From Phycisphaerales bacterium (GTDB lineage Bacteria > Planctomycetota > Phycisphaerae > Phycisphaerales > UBA1924), in contig RECZ01000109.1 in assembly GCA_007693765.1 (NCBI GenBank), forward strand, positions 1-64,000: a DNA stretch of 64,000 bases, written 5' to 3'. The translations under genes were made by a program, and so were the position numbers. Shown here one piece after another: positions 17,279-27,024 of the stretch. The notes under the pieces were generated by a model. The model had not been told where the DNA came from. It searched no databases and was given only the letters and a program-made list of their open reading frames with translations. Positions within the stretch are counted from its first letter, which is position 1, and each line of letters starts with the position of its first letter.

Positions 17279-18668
17279 TGCGAGCGCGGCGCAGCCCGCG
17301 CCGGCGGCTCCACACGGCCCGAACCCTCGCCGCGGCGAACGCCCACGCCCCGATGAACACATCCGCCGCGGCCCGCATCCGCAGCACGGTGCGGAGCCGG
17401 CGGAGCGAGGCGTCGTCGGGGTCGATCGTCAGGGCGTGCTGCACCCAGTGGCGGGCCCGCGAGAGTTGTCCCTGCTCGTAGTGCGCGAGGGCGAGGTTGT
17501 GCATCGCCGGCGCCATCATGGGATCGTGCCGCAGCGCTGTTTTCGTTGATTCGATGCCCTTGGCGCGGTCGTTGCTCAGGAAGCACGACACCGCGTGAAG
17601 GTGATGGCGCTGGGCGGAGTTGGAATCGCGTTCGAGCAACGCGGCGAAGACGCGCTGGGCGTCGCGCGCCGCCTGGGCGTCGAGCAGCAGCATGCCCAGC
17701 TCCTCCAGCTCCGCCTCGGTGCGGTCGCCGACGTTGCGGTGCAGGTCGCGGAGCTCCGCCCGCAGGTGCTTGCGGGCGTCGGCGGGGTTGTTGCGACGCA
17801 GCGCGATGGCCGCGAGACGCAGCCGCACGCACGGGTAATCAGGCTCGAGGCGCAGGGCCACGCGGAACGACGCGACGGCCTCCGCGTCCTGCCCCTGCCG
17901 CTGGGCGAGGTCGCCGAGGTAGAAGTGGGCGTCCGCGTTGTCGCTCTCGATCTCGAGGACGCGCCGGAACTTCTCGCTCGCCTCGCCGAGACGGTTCATG
18001 TCGACGAGCAGGCAGCCGAGGTCCAGCAGCGTATCGATGCAGCCGGGATGCTCGCGAAGCTCGGTGAGGTACAGCTGGCGGGCGCGTTCCTGACGGCCCG
18101 TCGCGGCGTAGGCGCCGGCGAGGCGGGCGTGCACGCGGGGCAGGTCGGGCTGCAGGCGCGCCGCCTCACGGAGGCACCAGATCGCCTTCTCGTGCAGGGC
18201 GCGGTCCATCAGTGATTCGGCGATGTTGGCGTACGCCTGCGCATCTTCGTTCTCGTACTGCCGCGCGAGATAGAACATCGTCTCGGCCTGATCGTGATCG
18301 TTCAGCGCGGTGTAGGCCTCGATGCGGTGCACGTAGGACTCGGCTTTCGAGGGCTCCAACCGCTGTACACGCTCGAACCACTCGATAGCGTCGGTGTACC
18401 GCTCGCTGCGCAGGCAGTTGACCCCGAGCGCCATGACGATCTGCACGTCCTCGGGATCGAGCCGGTGGGCGTCGAGGAAGGCGCGCTGGGCCTGCTCCGG
18501 CTTGCCGGAGGCTTCGAGCGTCAGGCCGAGGTTGAAATGCCACTCAGCCCGGAAGGGGTTGAGCGAGAGCGCCTCACGCAGCTCGGATTCGGCCTCGTCC
18601 CAACGCCCGGCCTCGTAGAGCTCGTGCGCCCGCTCGACGTGCCGCTCTGCGTCGAACCATTCGTTCAT
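17271..18668 (-). CDS. Tetratricopeptide-repeat protein
   Basis: The 465-residue protein consists of roughly ten TPR units, clear in PFRAEWHFNLGLTLEASGKP, AHFYLGDLAQRQGQDAEAVA and APAMHNLALAHYEQGQLSRA. TPR proteins are interaction scaffolds; no partner can be named. The C-terminus has a weakly hydrophobic stretch and a basic end. ATG 18668 is preferred because the TPR region starts there and the upstream frame looks non-coding. A minus-strand TATACT (18763-18768) is a good -10, giving a leader of about 90 nt. It overlaps the downstream hydrolase by 8 nt. Confidence 0.85.
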   Translation of the reverse strand: MNEWFDAERHVERAHELYEAGRWDEAESELREALSLNPFRAEWHFNLGLTLEASGKPEQAQRAFLDAHRLDPEDVQIVMALGVNCLRSERYTDAIEWFERVQRLEPSKAESYVHRIEAYTALNDHDQAETMFYLARQYENEDAQAYANIAESLMDRALHEKAIWCLREAARLQPDLPRVHARLAGAYAATGRQERARQLYLTELREHPGCIDTLLDLGCLLVDMNRLGEASEKFRRVLEIESDNADAHFYLGDLAQRQGQDAEAVASFRVALRLEPDYPCVRLRLAAIALRRNNPADARKHLRAELRDLHRNVGDRTEAELEELGMLLLDAQAARDAQRVFAALLERDSNSAQRHHLHAVSCFLSNDRAKGIESTKTALRHDPMMAPAMHNLALAHYEQGQLSRARHWVQHALTIDPDDASLRRLRTVLRMRAAADVFIGAWAFAAARVRAVWSRRRGLRRARNG

Positions 18669-18762
18669 CGCTTGCGTCGCCTTGCGCTGCGGGGTGAGGC
18701 CGGTCGGGGTGAAAGAACACGCTCGAGGGGGCTCGCGATGCCTCGCGCCCGCCTCGGTAAGA

Positions 18763-18768
18763 GTATAG
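18763..18768 (-). promoter_or_regulatory. Probable -10 element of the TPR/hydrolase operon
   Basis: TATACT on the minus strand, in the gap between two divergent genes. No convincing -35 is seen at the standard distance. Confidence 0.4.
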
Positions 18769-18831
18769 TCGGCACAAGCAACCACCGGTTCCAGCAGGGA
18801 ACCAGAAACCCTCAACAGGATCAAACGCGGC

Positions 18832-20970
18832 GTGAGCACGATGCCACACAACGCCTGCGAATCGAGCCGCTGCGGCACGCGGTGGCTGTGGTGCGCCGCC
18901 GCCGCGATTCTGCTGACGCTCCATCCCCCCGCTCACGCGCTGCAGGACGCTCCGCCGCCCGCGGCGAACGACGCGTCATCGGCGTCGACGACGCCCGACG
19001 AGCCCGAGACGGAACCAACCGACACCGAACCGGCGCGAGCCGCCCCCGACGCCGTCGAACCGCCCGTCCCCGGCCTGCTCAACCCTGCGCTGGACCAACA
19101 CGCCCGCATCGCCGACGCCCAGCGGTTGCTCGCCGCCGGCGGCGACGGCGATCGCGCTGTTCTCATCCGCGCACTTGCCCCCGATAGCCCTGCGGGCAGC
19201 GCCCAAGCGCTCCTCCAGGCCGTTCTCGGGAACGGAACAGTGGCAAGCGGTGCTTCCGGAGGCCCGCCACCCTCGTGGCTGATCGGGGCGCTGGGCGCTG
19301 CGCTCCCCAACGCCGGGCCTGAACTTACGCCCATGCTGCTCGAAGCCCTCTCCAGAAGCCTCAGCCGCGATGCGATCGAGCCCCTCATCGCGTTCGTCCA
19401 GACCCAGCGTCCGCCGGAGAAATTGGCGCTCGCGTTCAACTGCCTCCGCCGCCAGTCCGGGAGAGAGGACATCGGCCCGGACGCCGCGGCGTGGGCGGCG
19501 TGGTGGCGCGAGGTCCAGTGGATCCCCGAGGGCGAGTGGAGACTCCGCGTCGGCGCGGCCCACGCCGCCCGCGGCGCCCGGCTCGCGCGCGAACGCCAGG
19601 CCATGGTTGCTCGAGTCGTCGATTTGCTGGGACGGCTCCACACCGTCACCCCCGTGGACCAGCGCTCCCCCCTGCTGGCATCGATGCTGCGCGATGAACT
19701 GGTCGAGGTTCGCCTGCTGGGCGTCGATTTCGCCTCGCGTGCGCTCGTCAACGCCCAACCCCTCGACGCCAGCGTCACCAGCGCGGCGTTCGAGTGCCTC
19801 ACGCACGTTGACCCGCTCGTCCGCGCGGGAGCCACCCGGCTGCTCGAGAACCTTGCGCCGGAGGAGGGCCGCCCACGGCTGCTCGATGCGCTGATGGTCG
19901 AACGCGACCCGCGCGTCGCGGCGCCGTTGCTCCGCCTGCTCGCCAAACGCCCCTCCCCCGCGTACACCGACGACGCGCTCCGGTGGCTCGAGCGCGAAGG
20001 ACCCGCCCGCGACGCCGCGGCCGATTCACTCCTCGCCCTCCACCGTGCCAACACCCTCGCCGACGCCGCCCGGACCCGGTCTCTGAGCGTCGTGCGGGGC
20101 ATCGCCCCCGAACGGCTCACGCCGGGCGTGCTCCGGCTGATGGGCGCGCTGGGCGACGCCTCCGACGCGCCAGTCCTTCAGGAACTGCTCGGGCACGCCG
20201 ATCGCGCCGTCCGCCTCGCGGCTGCTGAGGCCCTCGCCGCGTTCGAGCCCGGCGTCGACCCGCTCCTGCGGGCCGCAGCGACGGACACGGACATCATCGA
20301 GAGCGCCGCACGCGCCGTCATCGCCCATCGCAGGACCGCGACGGGCTACCGGGCGTTCGAGCCCATCGCTCGCGGGGCGGGCGATCGCGCGCTGGACGCC
20401 CTCCGTCGTGTCGCCTTGTCGTTGCCGCTTTCCCACGCGGCGGTGGTCGCCGAAACGACTGATGAGCCCGGCGCACGCGAGGCGTTCATTCTGTCGATTG
20501 CCGACCGGCTCAAACAAGCCCACGACGAGGCCGCAGACGCGGCCCGGCTGGTCGCCATGCTGGCCGACTTGCGGCTGCGTCGCGACGACGCCTCGGGCGC
20601 CCTGGCCGCGCTCGACATGCTCGCCAACCGTGAGATCACCGCCAACGCGTTGCTGGATCGCCTGCGACTGCACGCGTGCCTCTCTCTGGACCGCCTCGAC
20701 GACGCCGCGGCGACACGGGCTTCGCTCTCGGACTGGCTGGATTGGATCGAGCCACGGATCGAAAACCAAGCCGCAGTTAGAGCGTTTGAACGTGCTTCGT
20801 CGCTTTTCGGCGCCCCCGACGGCGGGGAAGCCGCGGACCGCTACACCCGCCTGGCCACCGCGCTGCGGCCCTCCGCGCCCTCTCCGACCGTGACCAGCGA
20901 CGCATCCCCCGACCCCGACCCGGCGCCGCCGCCGGGAGACGACACGAGCCCCGAGCCCGGCGACGGGTGA
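18832..20970 (+). CDS. Secreted HEAT-like repeat protein
   Basis: A GTG at 18832 (or an ATG at 18841 in the same frame) begins a 712-residue protein. The signal sequence (TRWLWCAAAAILLTLHPPAHA) is followed by a Pro/Thr/Glu-rich linker. Residues of about 90-650 are helical repeats with HEAT/armadillo character, for example DPLVRAGATRLLENLAPEEG and DRAVRLAAAEALAAFEPGVD. The last 50 residues are an acidic Pro/Asp tail. HEAT solenoids bind proteins; the function here is unknown. It is divergent from the TPR gene. Confidence 0.8.
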   Translation: MSTMPHNACESSRCGTRWLWCAAAAILLTLHPPAHALQDAPPPAANDASSASTTPDEPETEPTDTEPARAAPDAVEPPVPGLLNPALDQHARIADAQRLLAAGGDGDRAVLIRALAPDSPAGSAQALLQAVLGNGTVASGASGGPPPSWLIGALGAALPNAGPELTPMLLEALSRSLSRDAIEPLIAFVQTQRPPEKLALAFNCLRRQSGREDIGPDAAAWAAWWREVQWIPEGEWRLRVGAAHAARGARLARERQAMVARVVDLLGRLHTVTPVDQRSPLLASMLRDELVEVRLLGVDFASRALVNAQPLDASVTSAAFECLTHVDPLVRAGATRLLENLAPEEGRPRLLDALMVERDPRVAAPLLRLLAKRPSPAYTDDALRWLEREGPARDAAADSLLALHRANTLADAARTRSLSVVRGIAPERLTPGVLRLMGALGDASDAPVLQELLGHADRAVRLAAAEALAAFEPGVDPLLRAAATDTDIIESAARAVIAHRRTATGYRAFEPIARGAGDRALDALRRVALSLPLSHAAVVAETTDEPGAREAFILSIADRLKQAHDEAADAARLVAMLADLRLRRDDASGALAALDMLANREITANALLDRLRLHACLSLDRLDDAAATRASLSDWLDWIEPRIENQAAVRAFERASSLFGAPDGGEAADRYTRLATALRPSAPSPTVTSDASPDPDPAPPPGDDTSPEPGDG

Positions 20971-21185
20971 GGAGGCGCGCGTCCGAGTGCGCGACAATCT
21001 GGGGACGCGCCATGAAAGTGTTCGCTAACTTCTACGCGTCAAAATAGGGGAGCAATGCCGCGCAATGCGGGGCAGATGTTCGTTTTCTGTTCTGAATCGA
21101 AACTTCCGACGCGCTCCGCGGCAGGTTCCCGGACGCGGCCCCGGGGCGAGTCATCCACAATATTGCGCATTCCGCAATTTTTCCC

Positions 21186-21216
21186 TTGAAATCCACGCCA
21201 TCCCGAGTCATATATG
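21186..21216 (+). promoter_or_regulatory. Possible promoter of the large secreted protein gene
   Basis: TTGAAA (21186-21191) is followed by CATATATG, giving a TATATG -10 (21211-21216) with a 19-nt spacer. The spacer is longer than ideal. If it is used, the mRNA leader would be about 410 nt. Confidence 0.35.
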
Positions 21217-21489
21217 AGGGTGAGTTTCCCCGAACCCCTTGATGACCGCGTCATGGCAGCCAGCGTCCCTGACGCACCGCAGCACGCGAGAGAGACCGCC
21301 GCGAGGATGAGCGAGCCGCGATTCCAGAAACCCGGATACGTTTTCTGAGCGTCCGTCGCCGTCGGCAGCCGCGCCTGTTGTGACGCGCGTGTTTCACAGA
21401 AGTTTCACGACGGTTCATCCGGAACCGTCAAGTCCGTGCCTCCTCGTACGCCGAGCGGCCCTCTCGCCCGGCACGCAACCGCAGATCCA

Positions 21490-21585
21490 ACGGCTTCGGC
21501 CGTTTCGAGTTGAGTTCGTCAGTCCCGTTCCCGTGCCCATCGTCTGTGCACGGGATTCCAAGAATCGAATGCGATGGTCGCATTC
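21490..21585 (+). promoter_or_regulatory. Structured 5' leader with three hairpins
   Basis: The hairpins are ACGGC-TTCG-GCCGT (21490-21503, a UUCG tetraloop), CCCGTGC/GCACGGG (21530-21536 with 21548-21554), and GAATGCGA-TGG-TCGCATTC (21567-21585). The last ends 44 nt before the start codon. Such leaders often stabilise abundant mRNAs. Confidence 0.5.
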
Positions 21586-21629
21586 ATACTCGCGTCGTCC
21601 CAGTGGCGGCGCAGTGAGGAGATTCAGTC

Positions 21630-24380
21630 ATGAAGATCGGTTTTATCGCAGCAGCGGCCGGTCTCGCAGTTGGCACCGCCCTGTGCGCGAGTCCTCTCGA
21701 GGATTTCCGCGCACTCGGGCCCGATGGGTTCCGTGCCCCCAACAGTGAGATCCCCGTCAACACCATGGGCTTCGTGCCCGAATCCGAAACCGTGTTCATC
21801 GGTGTCGAAAGCGGATTCGGCAACCTCGCCCGCGGTTCCTACGGCGAGCGCGGCAACCCCGTGGTCACCATGTCCGCGGACTTCGACGACCTCGCCCTGA
21901 TCCCGACTCCGCTGAGCGGCCAGCAGGCCAACGCGACGTGGACGAACCACCCCCTCGACAACTCCACGCAGCTGGCCATGTTCGGTCAGGGCCAGCCCTT
22001 CTCGGGCGCGGTGGACACCCCGGTCGGTGGCAACACGTCGACGAAGCTCCGTCTGTTCACGAACTTCGTGCCCGCCCCCGGCTTCTACTTCGGCTGGGCC
22101 CTGGACACGATCCTGCAGTTCACGACGATGCCCCCGATGAACAACGCGGTTGAGCTCTTCAGCTTCGCGCCCGACACGGGCGTTCCGCTGCGCGCCTCGA
22201 TCGAGGTGTTCAACACCGGCACGACCGAGCTCCACACGAGCGAGACGGTCTTCGGCACGTCGGGCTTCATCTCCACCCGCCTGCTCTGGGGCGGCACCTC
22301 CACCGGCGGCTCCATCCCCGCCGGCCCCATCGAGTTCATCTACTTCCTCGGCCAGGACCCCGACAGCTTCACGTCGGGCCTCTTCGTCGTCTGTGAGTAC
22401 ATGGGCTCCGCTCCCGCGGGCTCGAACGTCGGCGACCCTGTCCAGTTCCCCGTCAACAGCTGGCACCGGCTCGTGCACGAGTTCACGGCGGACAACATCG
22501 TCAACACGTACATCGACTTCCTCGACGGCCAGGGCGAGTTCCTCATCATGGAGCGCCCCGTCTGGCTGAGCCCCTTCGTCGACTCGATGGGCTCGAACTC
22601 CTCGTTCCAGACCCAGGGCCAGACCGTGTTCTTCGACAACGTCAACATCGTCGGCATCCAGCGCATCCTGCCCGTCGCGCCGCCGCTCGAGTGCGACGAG
22701 ATGACCGACCAGTACGTCGATGACATGGAGTGGCTGAACGCCGGCCAGCTCCGCGGCCAGAGCCCCCGCTGGTTCGACGCCCTGAGCTCCGGCGCCGCTG
22801 TCATCAACGTCGGCGGTTCCCAGATGATCCGTCAGCGCAACGTCTTCATCGACGACTTCTTCCGTGAAGAGTTCCGCACCAACCTGCCCACCTCGGTGGC
22901 GGCTGGTGGCCAGTCGTTCCAGCTTTGCGTTGAGGCGCACGTCTCGGCCGGCAACACCACGATCCGTGGCATCTCGGCTCGTGCGACCGCTTCGTCCTCG
23001 CCCCTCGCGGACAACCTGACCTTCCGTCACTTCGTCGGTTACTCCGACCCCAACGACCCCGTCAACCCCTTCTACCAGACCGGCCTCTACACCCAGCTCA
23101 ACCCGAGCTTTGACTACACCGAAGTCGGCACCAACCCCTTCGACAACATCCCCGTCCTGGGCACCGACCTCATGCTGATCGGCCCCTTCGCCAGCGGCGG
23201 CAGCAACAAGAACGTCTGCACGACGATCAACGAGTTCGAAGACATGGACGTGACGGTTGACGGCACGCCCTACGGCTCCGGCCTCTCGGCGTTCCGCACC
23301 ACCATCGTCCGCGCCTCCTTCGAGTCGCGCAACGACAACTCCGGCTTCAACAACGACTTCCGCATCGACAACCTCGTCCTGAGCTGCAGCACGCTGCCCG
23401 ACGTCACCTTCCCCGACTTCGAGATCATCTACGACGACGACCTCGAGTGGGCTATCCCCAACGTCATCATCGGCCAGCAGGGCGACGGCTCCGGCGACGG
23501 CCGCTGGGGCTCCTCGGCGAACGCCATCGTCCGTGACCTCGGCGCCAAGACCCAGGTCCTCGAGATGGAAAACCGCTTCCTCGACACCGACCCGCTGCCC
23601 CCCGATGACCCAGACTTCATCTTCTTCACCGCCGCCTTCACCAACCTCCCCGAGGTCATCGCTTCCTCGACCCGCGGCTACGTTGTCTCCGGTCGCTACA
23701 AGCTGACCGACGGCACCACCACCCGCCTTTGGACCATCTTCACCGACTCTGAGGTCGATGGCGACTTCATCTCGGTCAGCGGCCGTCTGGCTTACAGCTC
23801 GGTCACCCAGACCTTCTGGGTCCAGGGCCCCGATCCGGACGACGATCTCACCGCCATGCCCCCGGTCATCAACCCGCCCGTGTGGATCAACACCGGCAAG
23901 TCGCTCTCCGACTTCCCCGGCGTTGGCTTCAACACGTGGTTCAAGCTGACCATCCACTTCAACCTCAGCGGCCAGTACACCTTCCGCATCAACAACCGCC
24001 TCCTCACCGACTCCAGCAACAACCCGCTCGTGGTTGACGCTCGTCGCGCTGTTGACGGCAACGGCAACCTCTTCATCCGCAAGGACCTGGCCCGTCTCAC
24101 CATCGGCATCGGTGACGAGAACACCGCCACCCCCGGTTCGACCATGTACGTGGACGACATCCGTGTGTGGGCCCTCCCCTGCCAGGGCGACACGAACTTC
24201 GACGGCGTCGTCGAGTTCGCCGACCTGTCCAACGTCCTCGCGACGTTCGGCCAGACCGGTCCCAACCTCATCGGCAACATCGCGCCCGACAGCAACGGCG
24301 ACGGCGTGCCCGATGACAACACCGTCGGCTTCCCCGACCTCGCAGCCGTTCTCGGTGGCATCGGCATCGTCTGCGACTGA
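21630..24380 (+). CDS. Large secreted protein with repeated domains and C-terminal dockerin-like loops
   Basis: GAGGAGA lies about 7 nt before ATG 21630. The 916-residue protein starts with a signal peptide (IGFIAAAAGLAVGTALCA). Three similar modules of about 270-320 residues follow, each with a DxxxW- or DFDD-type opening and ending in a hydrophobic strand such as FFDNVNIVG, RIDNLVLSC or YVDDIRVWA. These look like laminin-G/concanavalin-like beta sandwiches, which is inference. After residue 850 come two DxNxDG calcium loops (DTNFDGVVEFAD and DSNGDGVPDDN), as in dockerin type I repeats. No membrane or sortase anchor is seen. The regular C-ending codon use, strong ribosome site, structured leader and perfect terminator suggest high expression, perhaps as a surface protein. 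Confidence 0.85.
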   Translation: MKIGFIAAAAGLAVGTALCASPLEDFRALGPDGFRAPNSEIPVNTMGFVPESETVFIGVESGFGNLARGSYGERGNPVVTMSADFDDLALIPTPLSGQQANATWTNHPLDNSTQLAMFGQGQPFSGAVDTPVGGNTSTKLRLFTNFVPAPGFYFGWALDTILQFTTMPPMNNAVELFSFAPDTGVPLRASIEVFNTGTTELHTSETVFGTSGFISTRLLWGGTSTGGSIPAGPIEFIYFLGQDPDSFTSGLFVVCEYMGSAPAGSNVGDPVQFPVNSWHRLVHEFTADNIVNTYIDFLDGQGEFLIMERPVWLSPFVDSMGSNSSFQTQGQTVFFDNVNIVGIQRILPVAPPLECDEMTDQYVDDMEWLNAGQLRGQSPRWFDALSSGAAVINVGGSQMIRQRNVFIDDFFREEFRTNLPTSVAAGGQSFQLCVEAHVSAGNTTIRGISARATASSSPLADNLTFRHFVGYSDPNDPVNPFYQTGLYTQLNPSFDYTEVGTNPFDNIPVLGTDLMLIGPFASGGSNKNVCTTINEFEDMDVTVDGTPYGSGLSAFRTTIVRASFESRNDNSGFNNDFRIDNLVLSCSTLPDVTFPDFEIIYDDDLEWAIPNVIIGQQGDGSGDGRWGSSANAIVRDLGAKTQVLEMENRFLDTDPLPPDDPDFIFFTAAFTNLPEVIASSTRGYVVSGRYKLTDGTTTRLWTIFTDSEVDGDFISVSGRLAYSSVTQTFWVQGPDPDDDLTAMPPVINPPVWINTGKSLSDFPGVGFNTWFKLTIHFNLSGQYTFRINNRLLTDSSNNPLVVDARRAVDGNGNLFIRKDLARLTIGIGDENTATPGSTMYVDDIRVWALPCQGDTNFDGVVEFADLSNVLATFGQTGPNLIGNIAPDSNGDGVPDDNTVGFPDLAAVLGGIGIVCD

Positions 24381-24431
24381 TTCATCTCGCATGACGCCAA
24401 CGGGCGTCTGAGATGATCTCATGCAAATCCC

Positions 24432-24469
24432 GCCGGGGAGGGCTCAAGCCCTCCCCGGCTTTCTTTTTT
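24432..24469 (+). terminator. Rho-independent terminator after the large secreted protein
   Basis: An 11-bp perfect stem (GCCGGGGAGGG at 24432-24442 with CCCTCCCCGGC at 24449-24459), a 6-nt loop and a T-rich tail (24460-24469). The rest of the gap up to pgk (24470-24606) holds nothing I can identify. Confidence 0.9.
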
Positions 24470-24606
24470 GCCCAACCAATACGCTGCTCACGCCCGTCTG
24501 CACGCCCCTGCTGCGCGCACAGAACCGGTTCACGCAACACGGCTCATCGCCGCGCAGCGCCACCGTTGCACACGCATGGATTCAGCGCCGCAGCGCAGCG
24601 CCGCGA

Positions 24607-25821
24607 TCACGCATCGTCGAGCAGGTCGACCGCCTCGAAGGGCTCGCCCTCGAGCATCCGCAGGCTGGCGCCGCCGCCCGTCGAGACGTGGCTCACCTTT
24701 TCGGCCACGCCGAACTGCTCGGCCGCCGCGGCGGAGTCGCCGCCGCCGACGATCGTCGTCGCGTTGTTCGCCTGCGTGGCCCGCGCCATCGCGTCCGCGA
24801 CGGTCTTCGTGCCCGCCCGGAAGGCGCCCCACTCAAAGACGCCCATCGGCCCGTTCCACACGACGGTCTTGGCCCTCTCGATCACCCGCGCGTACGTCGC
24901 CTGCGTCTTGGGCCCGATGTCCAGACCCATGAACCCGTCGGGGATGCCGCCCTCGCTGACCCGGATCTCGTCGGGACGCTCCGTGAACGAATCCGCGCAC
25001 ACGTGATCGGCCGGGAGGTGAAGGTCGCACTTCTCCTTCGCGGCTCGCTCGAGGATCCGCTTCGCGTCCTCAAGACGATCCTCCTCGACGCGGCTCGCGC
25101 CCACGTCCTGCCCCCGCGCCCGCAGGAAGGTGTACGCCATCGCCCCGCCGACGAGGATCGAGTCCGTCATGGGCAGCAGCCGCTCGATCGCGCCGAGCTT
25201 GTCCGAGACCTTGGCCCCGCCCAGCACGGCGACGAAGGGCGCCGCGGGCCGCTCCAGCGCATCGGAGAGGTAGGCGATCTCCTTCTGGACGAGCGCCCCG
25301 CAGACCACGGGCTTGCCGGCCTGCTTCATGGCCCGCGGCAACGCGACCATCGAGGCGTCGGCGCGGTGGCAGGTGCCGAAGGCGTCGTTGCAATACACAT
25401 CCGCGAGCCCGGCGAGCTTGGCCGCGAACTCCGCGTCGCCGGCCTTCTCGCCCTTGTGGAAGCGCAGGTTCTCCAGCAGGACCACGCCCCCCGCCTCCAT
25501 CGCCGCGATCGCCTGCTTCGCGGCGTCGTCGGTGCAGTCGTGGGAGGGGAAGGCGACGGGGACGCCCAGGAGCTCGGCGAGGCGTTCGGCGCAGGGCTCG
25601 AGGCTGTTGCCGGGCTCGTGCCCCTCCCCCTTGGGGCGACCGAGGTGCGAGATCAGGATCAGCCTCCCGCCGCGGTCGATCACCGATCGGATCGTCGGCA
25701 GCGCCATGCGGATGCGCCGGTCGTCGGTGATGCTCCCGTTGTCGAGCGGGACGTTGAAGTCAACGCGCACCAGCACGCGCTTGCCGGCGACGTCGGTGCG
25801 ATCGATGGTCTGCTTGGCCAC
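24607..25821 (-). CDS. pgk: Phosphoglycerate kinase
   Basis: Pgk transfers phosphate between 1,3-bisphosphoglycerate and ADP in glycolysis. The 404-residue length is normal. Conserved blocks are [61 protein letters not shown] and the nucleotide loop [10 protein letters not shown] near the C-terminus, with STGGGASL. The start is GTG 25821, with AGGAGAG just upstream on the minus strand. It is divergent from miaA. No other glycolytic gene adjoins it. Confidence 0.97.
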   Translation of the reverse strand: MAKQTIDRTDVAGKRVLVRVDFNVPLDNGSITDDRRIRMALPTIRSVIDRGGRLILISHLGRPKGEGHEPGNSLEPCAERLAELLGVPVAFPSHDCTDDAAKQAIAAMEAGGVVLLENLRFHKGEKAGDAEFAAKLAGLADVYCNDAFGTCHRADASMVALPRAMKQAGKPVVCGALVQKEIAYLSDALERPAAPFVAVLGGAKVSDKLGAIERLLPMTDSILVGGAMAYTFLRARGQDVGASRVEEDRLEDAKRILERAAKEKCDLHLPADHVCADSFTERPDEIRVSEGGIPDGFMGLDIGPKTQATYARVIERAKTVVWNGPMGVFEWGAFRAGTKTVADAMARATQANNATTIVGGGDSAAAAEQFGVAEKVSHVSTGGGASLRMLEGEPFEAVDLLDDA

Positions 25822-25937
25822 GGCTGGTCTCTCCTAGCGATTGTGTGATCCGGCGCACCGGCGCTGCGGTCGGCGCGGGCGCCCGGAGGCCATCGTACCC
25901 GCACCCCACGGGCTCGCGCTCGGCGTACAGTGCCCGC

Positions 25938-26864
25938 GTGCGACGCTTTCCCGTGATCGTCGGCCCGACCGCCGGGGGCAAGAGCGCCCTCGCGCTCGAC
26001 CTCGCCGCGCGCTTCGGGAACGCGGAGATCGTCAGCGCCGACTCGATGCAGGTCTTCCGGCGCATGGACATCGGCACCGCCAAACCGACGCCCGAAGAGC
26101 GGGTCGCCGTCCCCCACCACCTCATCGACATCGTCGAACCGAGCGAGCCCTTCAGCGTCGACGACTGGCTGGGCCGCGCCGAGCGGGTGATCGCCGACGT
26201 ACGGGCACGAGGCGCCCTCCCCATCGTCGTCGGCGGCACGCTGCTCTACGCCAAGGCCCTGCTCGAGGGCCTCTTCGAGGGTCCGGAGCCCGACGCCGCC
26301 CTGCGCGACGCCCTCGCCGCGATGGACCCGCACGAACGACGCGCCGAACTCGAACGCGTCGACCCCGCCGCGGCCGCGCGGATCCACTTCAACGATGTCC
26401 GGCGCACGGTCCGCGCGATCGAGGTGCATCGCCTCACCGGCACGCCGATCAGCGCCTTGCAACGCGAGTGGGAGAGCGGCCGCACCCGCCCCGACGCCCT
26501 GCTTGTCGGGCTGGACTGGCCCACGGAAGCGATCAACCGGCGCATCAACGCCCGCGTCCGCGAGATGGTGGGCCGCGGGCTGGTCGCGGAGGTGCGGGCG
26601 CTCTGGGAACACGGGGTGCTCGGCGCCCAGGCGCGGGAGGCGCTGGGCTACAAGCAGCTCGTCGGAGCGTTCGAGCGGGGCGGGTCGGAGGAGGCGATCG
26701 CGGACGCGGTGGAGCGGATCAAGGTCGAGACGCGACGCTTCGCCAAGAATCAGCGGACGTGGCTTCGCCGGCTCCGCACCACCCCCGGATCGTTGTGGAT
26801 CGACGCCGCGTCCGACCCCGCCGAGACGTGGGGGCAGCGGGCCCTGGAGGCTCTCGAGCCCTGA
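25938..26864 (+). CDS. miaA: tRNA dimethylallyltransferase
   Basis: MiaA adds a dimethylallyl group to A37 of tRNAs that read codons starting with U. The P-loop GPTAGGKSALA is at residues 8-18. Next come IVSADSMQVFRRMDIGTAKP and VVGGTLLYAKALLEG, both typical of MiaA. The C-terminal part includes ALGYKQL and RFAKNQRTWLRR. GTG 25938 gives 308 residues, the standard size. An in-frame ATG at 25845 would add 31 residues unlike the family. TACAGT (25926-25931) ends 6 nt before the GTG, so leaderless expression is likely. Confidence 0.95.
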   Translation: MRRFPVIVGPTAGGKSALALDLAARFGNAEIVSADSMQVFRRMDIGTAKPTPEERVAVPHHLIDIVEPSEPFSVDDWLGRAERVIADVRARGALPIVVGGTLLYAKALLEGLFEGPEPDAALRDALAAMDPHERRAELERVDPAAAARIHFNDVRRTVRAIEVHRLTGTPISALQREWESGRTRPDALLVGLDWPTEAINRRINARVREMVGRGLVAEVRALWEHGVLGAQAREALGYKQLVGAFERGGSEEAIADAVERIKVETRRFAKNQRTWLRRLRTTPGSLWIDAASDPAETWGQRALEALEP

Positions 26865-26948
26865 TGCGCAGGGGTTGCGCGGGTGAACAGACGTGCTGGA
26901 CCGAGGGGGCCCCGGCATCCTGACAGCATGTGAACAAAACCGGCCGTC

Positions 26949-26977
26949 TTGACATTTCCCCCCGTTCCGCCTTACCT
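26949..26977 (+). promoter_or_regulatory. Possible topA promoter
   Basis: A perfect -35 hexamer TTGACA (26949-26954) is followed after 17 nt by TTACCT (26972-26977), a weak -10. It lies 48 nt before the topA start. Confidence 0.45.
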
Positions 26978-27024
26978 CGGAACGCCCGAGAGCCGAATGG
27001 CGTGCCACTCGGACCTGGGAGAAT

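Larger units (their letters stand above)
20971..21629 (+). other. 659-nt intergenic region upstream of the large secreted protein
   Basis: No convincing gene fills this gap. It is visibly less GC-rich than its surroundings between about 21010 and 21220. It contains an 11-codon ORF (21012-21047, MKVFANFYASK), a small hairpin with a T-run (ATTGCG/CGCAAT at 21162-21178, Ts to 21182), a possible promoter (21186-21216) and three successive hairpins nearer the next gene. I read it as a promoter region and long 5' leader. Confidence 0.5.

Noticed and set aside
20971-21629. A gene in the long gap before the secreted protein (71-codon frame at 21039-21254, minus strand)
   Set aside because: It has no ribosome site or recognisable protein features, and the region has leader-like hairpins instead.
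21624-24422. 932-codon open frame on the minus strand
   Set aside because: It mirrors the large secreted protein. Its strong codon bias produces the antisense frame, and the antisense product has no plausible domain.
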